DNA from: CAYZMH01 sp964479445 | GTDB lineage: Bacteria; Bacteroidota; Bacteroidia; Bacteroidales; GCA-2748055 | Length of the DNA: 22,442 nucleotides | Assembly: GCA_964479445.1 (NCBI GenBank) | Contig: CAYZMH010000061.1 | Span: 1-22,442 of the forward strand | Direction of reading: 5' to 3' | Part shown: positions 16,087-22,442 of the stretch, in pieces | Layout of the letters: each line of letters opens with the position of its first letter | How positions within the stretch are numbered: the stretch's first letter is position 1 | Translations under genes and position numbers: made by a program | Notes under the pieces: generated by a model | What the model saw: only the letters and a program-made list of their open reading frames with translations | The model's database searches: none | Told to the model about the DNA's origin: nothing

Positions 16087-17430
16087 ATGGGCAGGTATTT
16101 CCATGACATTGTCATTGCTATTGAGTCGATCATGGCTAATAAACTTCGAAGCATTCTCACCGCCCTGGGAATCATCTTTGGAGTGGCAGCGGTGATCACC
16201 ATGCTGGCCATCGGAAGAGGTGCGCAACAGGAGATTTTGGAGCAGATCAAAATGGTAGGGGTGAACAATATTGTAATTGCACCTATTGTGGAGCCAGAGT
16301 CGGAAGGGGAGGAGTCGGAGAGCGAGAAAAAGGAGAAAAAGAAGTACTCACCGGGACTCACCCTCGAGGATGTGGAAGCTATCTACAAAGTGATGCCCAC
16401 CGTAAACAGGGTGAGTCCGGAGATCACGCTCAACTCCTATGTGATCAAAGGAGGCAAGCGCTCCACGTCCAAACTTATCGGGGTGAACAATCAGTATTTT
16501 GATCTATTCAACTTGCCATTGGAGCGGGGAACCTATTTCAACGAATACCAGGAGTCAAATGGGATCCCCGTGTGTGTCATTGGGGCGAACATCCGGAACA
16601 AATTTTTCAGTAAGAGCGATCCGGTCGGACAATACATCAAGTTCGACAAGGTATGGCTTAAGGTGGTGGGGGTGCTGGAGAAGACGGATGTGACCCTTAC
16701 CCGGTTTGAAAATATCGGTGTGAACGTGATGAATGATAATATTTTTATCCCGGTGAAGACGATGCTGATGCGTTTTCAAAACCGGGCCCTGGTGGCTTCC
16801 AGGTTAAAAGGAAGCGAATCCAAGAGATTCTTTTTCTTCGGTTCCAGTCCGAGTCCGTCTCAAAATTCAGAAAGCAATTATCACCAGCTCGACCGGATCA
16901 TAGTGCAGGTGAATGAGTCGGAGGAGTTAAGTGTCTCCACAGAGGTACTTGCGCGGATGATACTGCGCCGCCACGAGGGGGTGAAGGATTTCGAGATCAC
17001 GGTGCCTGAGCTGTTGCTGAAGCAGGAACAACGGACCAAGGACATTTTTAATGTGGTCCTTGGTGCGATTGCCAGTATCTCTTTGCTGGTGGGTGGTATC
17101 GGTATTATGAACATCATGTTTGCCTCGGTGATGGAGCGTATCAGGGAGATTGGGACCCGTATGGCTATTGGGGCAAGGAAGATGGATATCGTTGTCCAGT
17201 TTTTGGCCGAAGCGGTTCTGATCAGCGTAACGGGCGGACTGATCGGGGTAATTCTCGGCATTATCGCGTCTTCGCTGATCACCAGGTTTGCTGACATTCT
17301 GACCGTGGTTTCACCAGGCAGTGTGATCATAGCGTTCCTGGTTTCAGCCTCCGTGGGGATAATCTTTGGTTATTCCCCGGCCAAAAGGGCCTCTGAAAAA
17401 GATCCTATTGAATCCTTAAGATATGAATAA
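16087..17430 (+). CDS. MacB/FtsX-type ABC transporter permease without ATPase domain
   Basis: The 447-residue protein has an N-terminal transmembrane helix (about 22-43: RSILTALGIIFGVAAVITML), a large periplasmic MacB-type domain (about 45-315), and three C-terminal helices (about 324-346, 373-397, 411-430) with the family signatures GGIGIMNIM, RIREIGTRMAIGA and PAKRASEKDPIESLRYE. MacB proper carries a fused N-terminal ATPase; here it is absent, so a separate ATP-binding protein is required and none is in the window. Two insertions stand out in the periplasmic part: a Glu/Ser/Lys run (69-87) and a Phe/Ser-rich segment (about 247-262). The role is probably mechanotransmission-type export of a lipid, peptide or drug; the substrate is not inferable. 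Confidence 0.93.
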   Translation: MGRYFHDIVIAIESIMANKLRSILTALGIIFGVAAVITMLAIGRGAQQEILEQIKMVGVNNIVIAPIVEPESEGEESESEKKEKKKYSPGLTLEDVEAIYKVMPTVNRVSPEITLNSYVIKGGKRSTSKLIGVNNQYFDLFNLPLERGTYFNEYQESNGIPVCVIGANIRNKFFSKSDPVGQYIKFDKVWLKVVGVLEKTDVTLTRFENIGVNVMNDNIFIPVKTMLMRFQNRALVASRLKGSESKRFFFFGSSPSPSQNSESNYHQLDRIIVQVNESEELSVSTEVLARMILRRHEGVKDFEITVPELLLKQEQRTKDIFNVVLGAIASISLLVGGIGIMNIMFASVMERIREIGTRMAIGARKMDIVVQFLAEAVLISVTGGLIGVILGIIASSLITRFADILTVVSPGSVIIAFLVSASVGIIFGYSPAKRASEKDPIESLRYE

Positions 17431-17433
17431 TAA

Positions 17434-18921
17434 ATGAAACGTTTGATCCTTATCATTGCAGGGACCCTGGTCCTGGCATACTCCCTGCCGGCACAGGAGT
17501 CCGCGGTGCAAATGGAATTTACCCTGGAAGAGGTGGTGGAGCTGGCGCATGAGCAATCCCCCATGGCGATCATGGCCCGTCACCAGTTTCGCAGCAGTTA
17601 CTGGGAATACCGTACCTATAAGGCCAAGTATTTACCCGGACTGAACATGGAAGCGGTATTACCGGATCTGAACCGCTCTATTGAGAAGGTGATTCAGCCT
17701 GACGGGACCGAGGAGTTCATGAACAGGTCGGTGATGAACTCTTCCCTGGATTTTAACCTGACACAAAACGTGGGGCTGACCGGGGGTAGTGTATTTATGA
17801 CCTCGAGCCTGCAGCGCATTGATAACCTGGGTGATAATGTTGCGACCTCCTATCTTTCCTACCCGGTAACCATCGGGTTTAACCAGCCCATTAACGGGTA
17901 CAATGCCTTTAAATGGGAACGCATGATCGAACCGGCCAAGTACCAGGAGGCCCGGAAGAATTATATCCATACCCTGGAGCAGGTGAGCAACCGGGCAGTC
18001 GGTTATTTCTTTGACCTGGCGCTGGCTCAGATCAACCTGGAGATCGCCCGGAAGAATTATGCCAATAATGATACCCTTTACAACATTGCTAAAGGTCGTT
18101 ACCAGCTTGGAACCATCGCGGAGAACGAATTGCTGCAGATGGAACTGAGCTTTCTCAATGCCGGAACAGCCCTCAATGAGGCAAACATTGACCTGGAGGT
18201 CCGCAAGTTTCGCCTGCGCTCCTTCCTGGGTTTCAATGAGCGGGTGGATATCAGTCTGAACCTGCCCCACGCGATCCCCGATCTGCAGATCGATTTTGCC
18301 AGGGCGTTCCAGGAGGCATTGGATAATAACCCGGAGATCCTGGAGATGGATCGTCAACTTCTGGAAGCGGAACAGCGTGTTGCCGAGGCCCGGGCCGAAA
18401 AGGGATTGCAGGCAGACCTCTTTGCCCTGTATGGTCTGAGCAAAAATGCCGACGACCTCGGGGGGGTCTACCAGGACCCCAGGGATCAGCAGCGTATCAG
18501 GGTGGGATTCACGGTTCCGATCCTGGATTGGGGATTGGGACGGGGGCGATACCGCATGGCACAATCTTCCCAGGAGGTGGTAAAGACCAATGTGATGCAG
18601 AGCAAAACCGATTTCGAACAGGAGGTCTTCCTTCAGGTAATGCAGTTCAACCTGCAGGATGATCAGTTAGTCATTGCAGCAAAAGCCGATACCATTGCAC
18701 AGAGCCGGTATGAAGTGACCAAGCAGCGCTTTCTGATCGGCAGGATCGATGTACTGGATCTTAATGTGGCACTGGAAGAGAAGGATGTGGCACGCCGTGG
18801 CTATGTCAGTGCTCTCAGGAACTATTGGAACTATTTCTACAACCTCCGTATTCTCACACTCTATGACTGGATTGAACAGGTGAAGCTGGAGGAGGATTTT
18901 GACGATATCCTGCAGCAATAA
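17434..18921 (+). CDS. TolC-family outer-membrane efflux protein
   Basis: The 495-residue protein has a signal peptide (to about residue 21, SLPAQ) and the two long helical repeats typical of TolC-like proteins, each with a heptad-rich Glu/Gln/Ala hairpin (EQVSNRAVGYFFDLALAQIN; later LQDDQLVIAAKADTIAQSRY). It includes conserved turn sequences such as KGRYQLGTIAENELLQ and KQRFLIGRIDVLDLN. It would form the outer-membrane channel for the adaptor and permease just upstream. Its ATG comes three bases after the permease stop. No lipobox is seen. It ends 26 bases before the stop of the convergent GlmU-like gene. Confidence 0.94.
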   Translation: MKRLILIIAGTLVLAYSLPAQESAVQMEFTLEEVVELAHEQSPMAIMARHQFRSSYWEYRTYKAKYLPGLNMEAVLPDLNRSIEKVIQPDGTEEFMNRSVMNSSLDFNLTQNVGLTGGSVFMTSSLQRIDNLGDNVATSYLSYPVTIGFNQPINGYNAFKWERMIEPAKYQEARKNYIHTLEQVSNRAVGYFFDLALAQINLEIARKNYANNDTLYNIAKGRYQLGTIAENELLQMELSFLNAGTALNEANIDLEVRKFRLRSFLGFNERVDISLNLPHAIPDLQIDFARAFQEALDNNPEILEMDRQLLEAEQRVAEARAEKGLQADLFALYGLSKNADDLGGVYQDPRDQQRIRVGFTVPILDWGLGRGRYRMAQSSQEVVKTNVMQSKTDFEQEVFLQVMQFNLQDDQLVIAAKADTIAQSRYEVTKQRFLIGRIDVLDLNVALEEKDVARRGYVSALRNYWNYFYNLRILTLYDWIEQVKLEEDFDDILQQ

Positions 18922-18936
18922 CAGGAACTCTTATTG
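18916..18936. terminator. Weak candidate bidirectional terminator
   Basis: CAATAA (18916-18921) can pair with TTATTG (18931-18936) around a nine-base loop, overlapping the TolC-family stop codon between two convergent genes. The stem is only six A/T-rich pairs and no strong T-run follows, so function is doubtful. Confidence 0.22.
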
Positions 18937-18947
18937 TCATTCGGATT

Positions 18948-20132
18948 TTAACGACTCCGGTACTTTTCGGTTTCCCGGAAAATATGCTCAAACATCCGTT
19001 TGTCTGAATCGCTGAGCGCAATCCCCCGCCGCTCCATGACTCTCCCCATGGTCTCAAACGCCTTGGTCAGTTTATATGTGGTAAAACCGGCAGCACCACC
19101 CCAGCTAAAGGAGGGGATGAAGTTCCGGGGAAATCCGTCACCGTATATATTGGCGCTTACCCCTGCCACCGTTCCGGTATTAAACATGGTATTGATCCCG
19201 CATTTGGAATGATCGCCCATGATGAGTCCGCAAAACTGGCGGCCGGTATCGACAAACCGGCCGGAGGGATAGTTCCAGATTTTGACCGGGGCATAGTTGT
19301 TCTTCAAATTGGAGTTGTTTGTGTCTGCGCCCAGGTTGCACCAGGCACCGATTACGGAGTTCCCGAGGAACCCGCTGTGTGCTTTGTTGGAATATCCCTG
19401 CAATATGCTGTTGTTGATCTCACCGCCTGCTTTGCAGTGGGGCCCCACGGTGGTGGGGCCATATATCCTGGCACCCATTTTGATCACGGAGTGATCACCC
19501 AGGGCAAACGGACCACGAATTACCGATCCCTCCATGATCTCTGTGTCCCTGCCCAGGTATACAGGTCCGTTCGAAGCATTAATGGTAAAATCCCAACCCC
19601 TGAAGCCGGGTTCCGCAAATACCCTTCCCGGGTGGATCACCCTGATATTTTTATCCAGGGATTCTGAATCGCGACCGGAGGTGATCAGCGAATAATCAGA
19701 TTCGATCTCCTGTCCGTTTCCTGCAAAGAGTTTCCAGGGGTAGTCGACAAGGTGCACCTGTTCTGTAATATTTTTTGCCCCCGGGAGGTAATCAACAGGG
19801 TCAAAATCATTCACATCAAAGGCCCCGGTCCGTAAAGCCAGGAGAGTATCATCTTTTCGCAGAGACTCCCCTTTTTTAAGGGAGCAAATGGTTTCGGCAA
19901 ATGTTCCGGTGGGAAGCAGGGATCCGTTAATCAGCAGGTTATCCTCTCCAGGATCTGCAGGAAACAGTTCGCGAAGATAGGGCCGGGTCATAACGGTTGC
20001 TCTGCTGTTCATTCGCCATTCCCATTTCTCCCGGATCGTAAGGATGCCCATGCGCAGTTCTGCTATGGGTCTTGTATAAGTAAGGGGTAACAGGTTTTCC
20101 CATGAGTGGTCATCAAAAAGGATGAGATTCAT
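18948..20132 (-). CDS. GlmU-like bifunctional nucleotidyl/acetyltransferase, Bacteroidota form
   Basis: The 394-residue protein opens with ILFDDHSWENLLPLTYTRP and ELRMGILTIREKWE, typical of the Bacteroidota alternative GlmU family (TIGR03991-like), which lacks the usual GxGTRM nucleotide loop. The second half (about 165-335) is a left-handed beta-helix of hexapeptide repeats. His252 in SNKAHSGFLGN lines up by eye with the catalytic His of the acetyltransferase site of classical GlmU. The expected role is UDP-GlcNAc synthesis from glucosamine-1-phosphate, for peptidoglycan and lipid A. It lies downstream of L31 but is separated from it by an intrinsic terminator, so it probably has its own transcription start. 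Confidence 0.88.
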   Translation of the reverse strand: MNLILFDDHSWENLLPLTYTRPIAELRMGILTIREKWEWRMNSRATVMTRPYLRELFPADPGEDNLLINGSLLPTGTFAETICSLKKGESLRKDDTLLALRTGAFDVNDFDPVDYLPGAKNITEQVHLVDYPWKLFAGNGQEIESDYSLITSGRDSESLDKNIRVIHPGRVFAEPGFRGWDFTINASNGPVYLGRDTEIMEGSVIRGPFALGDHSVIKMGARIYGPTTVGPHCKAGGEINNSILQGYSNKAHSGFLGNSVIGAWCNLGADTNNSNLKNNYAPVKIWNYPSGRFVDTGRQFCGLIMGDHSKCGINTMFNTGTVAGVSANIYGDGFPRNFIPSFSWGGAAGFTTYKLTKAFETMGRVMERRGIALSDSDKRMFEHIFRETEKYRSR

Positions 20133-20156
20133 CGATATAATTTTCTTAAAATATAC

Positions 20157-20188
20157 AAAAAAAACCGGTAACCCTGAGGGATTACCGG
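20157..20188 (-). terminator. Intrinsic terminator of the L31 gene
   Basis: On the minus strand, CCGGTAA pairs with TTACCGG (plus-strand positions 20182-20188 and 20165-20171); the stem is lengthened by an inner three-pair C/G segment with one bulged base. It is followed directly by eight T residues (plus-strand A-run 20157-20164). The hairpin begins 27 bases after the L31 stop codon. This is a textbook Rho-independent terminator. Confidence 0.85.
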
Positions 20189-20215
20189 CATGTATTGTTT
20201 GGGAGGTCCGCTGTG

Positions 20216-20488
20216 TTACTTGTCCCCTTTTTTCTTATCATAATGCCCTTTGTACCGGTTCATAAACTTGTCCACGCGACCGGCGGTGTCCACGAGTTTC
20301 ATTTTACCGGTATAGAAGGGGTGGGACGTATTCGAAATCTCCAGCTTGATTAAGGGATACTCCTTGCCATCCTCCATGGTGATTTTTTCCCTGGAGGGTG
20401 CTGACGATTTGGTCAGGAAAGTATACCCGTTAGACATATCTTTGAATGCCACTAACCTGTAGTTCTTTGGATGAGTATCTTTTTTCAT
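20216..20488 (-). CDS. rpmE2: Ribosomal protein L31, type B (zinc-free)
   Basis: The 90-residue protein begins MKKDTHPKNYRLVAFKDMSNG and contains ISNTSHPFYTGK and GRVDKFMNRY, the typical L31 signature. No cysteine is present, so it is the type B (C-minus) form that does not bind zinc, as is common in Bacteroidota. It is a component of the 50S subunit. The gene is a single-gene unit with its own strong promoter, a short leader with a hairpin, and an intrinsic terminator. Confidence 0.97.
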   Translation of the reverse strand: MKKDTHPKNYRLVAFKDMSNGYTFLTKSSAPSREKITMEDGKEYPLIKLEISNTSHPFYTGKMKLVDTAGRVDKFMNRYKGHYDKKKGDK

Positions 20489-20513
20489 TTTGAGTATTGT
20501 TTCAATCCTAATA

Positions 20514-20527
20514 TTCTGTTTTCAGAA
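20514..20527 (-). other. 5' leader hairpin of the L31 mRNA
   Basis: On the minus strand TTCTG-AAAA-CAGAA forms a five-pair stem with an A4 loop. It would lie at or within a few bases of the predicted transcript start, about 25 bases before the start codon. It may protect the 5' end or take part in feedback control; both are inference. Confidence 0.4.
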
Positions 20528-20534
20528 CGGATCG

Positions 20535-20565
20535 CAAAGATAGGTATGTTTTCAATATTTGCAAA
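20535..20565 (-). promoter_or_regulatory. Bacteroidota sigma-type promoter of the L31 gene
   Basis: Reading the minus strand, TTTG (plus 20562-20565) is followed after exactly 19 bases by TATCTTTG (plus 20535-20542), a perfect match to the Bacteroidota -33/-7 consensus TTTG/TAnnTTTG. Transcription should start near 20528, leaving a leader of about 40 bases. Confidence 0.75.
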
Positions 20566-20596
20566 ATTTTTACCCGAAAGATCTAAGAATGAACTC

Positions 20597-21805
20597 CTAT
20601 GCATCCCGGGATAATGTATCCGGCAGTTTCGATTCATCCACCTTCTCTTCCATAAAGCGCTGGAAGGGTATATCCTGGTTGATCATGTAGCGGTAAGTAA
20701 TATGGGTTTTAGCATGGATGGCTCCCGTGGCCTGGTAAAGCGAGATCATTTTCGGATTAAAATCTCCCACCCAGGATAGTTCGATCTGTTTGAATTGTGG
20801 GAGTTTTGGTACTACCTTGTTCAATTGCCAGAAGATACCCGACTCGATACCTGAATTCTGGTAAGCCGGAACGACCCCTGCTGCGGTAGCCCGCATGCGG
20901 TTCATTACCTTCCGTTTTTTGAGCCACAGGAACCGAATTTTATTCAGCAGATGCAGTTTACCGTTCAGGTGTTTGATAATCTGGTTGGCATCGGGAAAGA
21001 TCAGGAAGAAGGCGATGGGCTCTTCATTGCGATAGGCAAACCAAATCAGCTCGGGGATTATGATGGGTTTTGCTTTATTCATCTCCTCGTATACCGCCTC
21101 TTTGTCCAGCGGAGTGAAATCATCTTTAAACGTACTCCAGGTTTTATTATAGATGGTTACCAGGTCATCCACAAATTTTTCCGTGTTTTTATAGTCGAAA
21201 TGCCGGAAGCTATAATTGGGCCGGCTATTCACCCATTCAGCTATTTTCCAGAACCTTTCGGGGAATGGTTTTTCAATATCCAGATGAAAGCTGTATTGAC
21301 GGTAGAAGAGCTGAAATCCGTAATTCTCGAAAAGAGCCTGGTAGTAGGGTTTGTTATAAGCCATGCCATATCCGGGGTGGGTGAATCCCTCCACCAGGCA
21401 GCCCCAGTTATTGTCGTTTTCACCGAAGTTAATCGGACCGGTCATGGCTTCGAAACCATGCCGGGTCAGCCACTCTTTTGCCGCGTCAAAGAGCATGTTG
21501 GCCGCTTCCTGACTGTTGATGCATTCAAAGAAGCCGCATCCACCGCTCTTCACATAATCTGCCTCTGCTTTTTTGGAATCATAAAAGGCGGCAATCCTGC
21601 CGATGATCTTGCCCTGGCTGTTTTTCAGGATCCACCGCATGGCATCTCCCTGCTTAAAGTGGACATTCCGGCGGGGATCAAAAGCCGCTTTTATATCCTT
21701 ATCAAAAGGCATAACAAAATGGGGGTCATTCCTGTAAAGCATTCGGGGAAAGTCGGTGAATGCTTTCTCAGTGCTTCTATCCTGTACCGGGTATAATTGC
21801 ATCAT
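20597..21805 (-). CDS. GNAT-superfamily N-acyltransferase, uncharacterised
   Basis: The 402-residue protein shows a GNAT-like fold spread over its length: an N-terminal RIAAFYDSKK strand region (about 70-80), a central GPINFGENDNNWGCLVEGF block (about 123-141) and a C-terminal AAGVVPAYQNSGIESGIFWQ segment (about 320), where V-P-x-Y-Q-N-x-G-I resembles the acetyl-CoA pyrophosphate loop. It ends with a long tail. It is similar to the YghO-like group of large GNAT proteins common in Bacteroidota. The substrate is unknown. It starts nine bases after the class V PLP enzyme stop, so the two are probably one operon. Confidence 0.8.
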   Translation of the reverse strand: MMQLYPVQDRSTEKAFTDFPRMLYRNDPHFVMPFDKDIKAAFDPRRNVHFKQGDAMRWILKNSQGKIIGRIAAFYDSKKAEADYVKSGGCGFFECINSQEAANMLFDAAKEWLTRHGFEAMTGPINFGENDNNWGCLVEGFTHPGYGMAYNKPYYQALFENYGFQLFYRQYSFHLDIEKPFPERFWKIAEWVNSRPNYSFRHFDYKNTEKFVDDLVTIYNKTWSTFKDDFTPLDKEAVYEEMNKAKPIIIPELIWFAYRNEEPIAFFLIFPDANQIIKHLNGKLHLLNKIRFLWLKKRKVMNRMRATAAGVVPAYQNSGIESGIFWQLNKVVPKLPQFKQIELSWVGDFNPKMISLYQATGAIHAKTHITYRYMINQDIPFQRFMEEKVDESKLPDTLSRDA

Positions 21806-21814
21806 AGGGTTACA

Positions 21815-22442
21815 TTAGAGGCTGAACCAATTGGTGATGATTTTTTTCTCCCTGGTCTGATTCAATTGGTTCTTATGGGTAAACTCATTTTTCCGTTGAA
21901 GGTACACATAATCTCTTTCCCAGTCATCGATGTTCTCCACAATTTCACCCACGGCCCTGATAAAATGTTTCACCTCTTCGGTTGAGGTGGTGGGGTGCAA
22001 CGACCAGCGGATCCAGCCCGGCTTTTCTGAGAGGTCTCCATGATTGATCTTGTCGGTAATCTCCCTGCTCTGGTCATAGCTTACCTCAAGCAGGTAATGC
22101 CCGTAGGTTCCTGCACAGGCACACCCGCCACGGGTCTGAATACCATAGCGATCGTTTAACAATTTCACCACGAGGTTGAAATGGATATCGGGATGGTAGA
22201 ATGAGATAATTCCCAGCCGGTCTTTCTGATCTCCGGCCAGGATCTTGATACCGGGGATCTTCTCCAGTCCCCGGAAAGCAATTTCCAGTAACTCTTTCTC
22301 CCTGGCCTGCATCCTGGTTACCCCCATTTTTTCCTTGAGTTCAATTGCCAGGGCTGCCCTGATGGACTGGAGAAAACCCGGTGTACCGCCGTCTTCGCGC
22401 ACTTCAATGTCATCCACGTACTTATAGTTACCCCAGGGGTTG
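21815..22442 (-). CDS. Class V PLP-dependent enzyme, C-terminal part (5' end outside window)
   Basis: The frame is open to the right edge (it reads NPWGNYKYVDDIE before the GTG at 22415-22417), so 208 C-terminal residues are present. The motif DGGTPGFLQSIRAALAIE and the later TRGGCACAGTYGHYLLE place it in the class V aminotransferase/cysteine desulfurase fold. The cysteines of the GGCACAG loop sit where cysteine desulfurases carry their catalytic Cys loop, although the SufS-type RxGHHCA sequence is not present. The PLP-binding lysine would lie upstream, outside the window. Whether it is a desulfurase, a lyase or an aminotransferase cannot be decided from this part. Confidence 0.85.
   Translation of the reverse strand, partial: NPWGNYKYVDDIEVREDGGTPGFLQSIRAALAIELKEKMGVTRMQAREKELLEIAFRGLEKIPGIKILAGDQKDRLGIISFYHPDIHFNLVVKLLNDRYGIQTRGGCACAGTYGHYLLEVSYDQSREITDKINHGDLSEKPGWIRWSLHPTTSTEEVKHFIRAVGEIVENIDDWERDYVYLQRKNEFTHKNQLNQTREKKIITNWFSL

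Noticed and set aside
20951..21796. Long plus-strand frame of 281 codons opposite the GNAT gene
   Set aside because: It mirrors the GNAT coding frame, has no recognisable domain, and the minus-strand product shows clear family motifs.

Overview
The window looks like chromosomal DNA of a member of the Bacteroidota, probably an environmental, gliding/T9SS-type lineage near the Bacteroidales/Marinilabiliales. This rests on gene content: a type IX secretion cargo C-terminal domain, PorP/SprF, a Reg_prop sensor, the Bacteroidota form of GlmU, and a promoter matching the Bacteroidota -33/-7 pattern (TTTG-19 nt-TAnnTTTG). The exact taxon cannot be fixed from the sequence. No tRNA, rRNA, CRISPR, IS element or prophage was seen. 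No stretch longer than 300 bases lacks a gene; the largest gaps are 221 bases (13085-13305) and 174 bases (9375-9548).

Region 1 (1-9374, plus strand) is a cell-surface block. The 3' part of a large repeat adhesin ending in a T9SS type-B sorting domain is followed at once by a PorP/SprF outer-membrane protein and by a PD40/PKD protein that lacks the OmpA anchor usually seen in this family. A secreted protein of unknown function comes next, with a candidate promoter of its own. Last is a 1052-residue one-protein sensor: a periplasmic Reg_prop/Y_Y_Y propeller, one transmembrane helix, a coiled coil and a cytoplasmic SpoIIE/PP2C phosphatase. The block fits a secreted adhesin with its dedicated outer-membrane partner and a possible envelope-sensing output.

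The gap after region 1 (9375-9548) separates convergent genes and holds a 123-base imperfect palindrome whose four nested paired blocks share exactly the same centre.

Region 2 (9549-13084, minus strand) is a compact operon rluB-like / era / der / lipoprotein: a pseudouridine synthase and two ribosome-assembly GTPases with overlapping ends, plus a small lipoprotein.

Region 3 (13306-18921, plus strand) is a tight four-gene run: a phosphohexomutase (probably GlmM), a MacA/HlyD-type adaptor, a MacB/FtsX-type ABC permease without an ATPase domain, and a TolC-type outer-membrane protein. Gaps are 3-9 bases, so the efflux genes are probably co-transcribed with the mutase.

Region 4 (18948-22442, minus strand) holds the Bacteroidota GlmU-like bifunctional protein, zinc-free ribosomal protein L31 (type B) with a well-formed promoter and an intrinsic terminator, a GNAT-superfamily acyltransferase, and the C-terminal part of a class V PLP enzyme cut by the window edge. 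GlmM and GlmU in the same window suggest neighbouring UDP-GlcNAc supply genes. Most of the window is conserved core genome; the least explained parts are the surface block and the palindrome.
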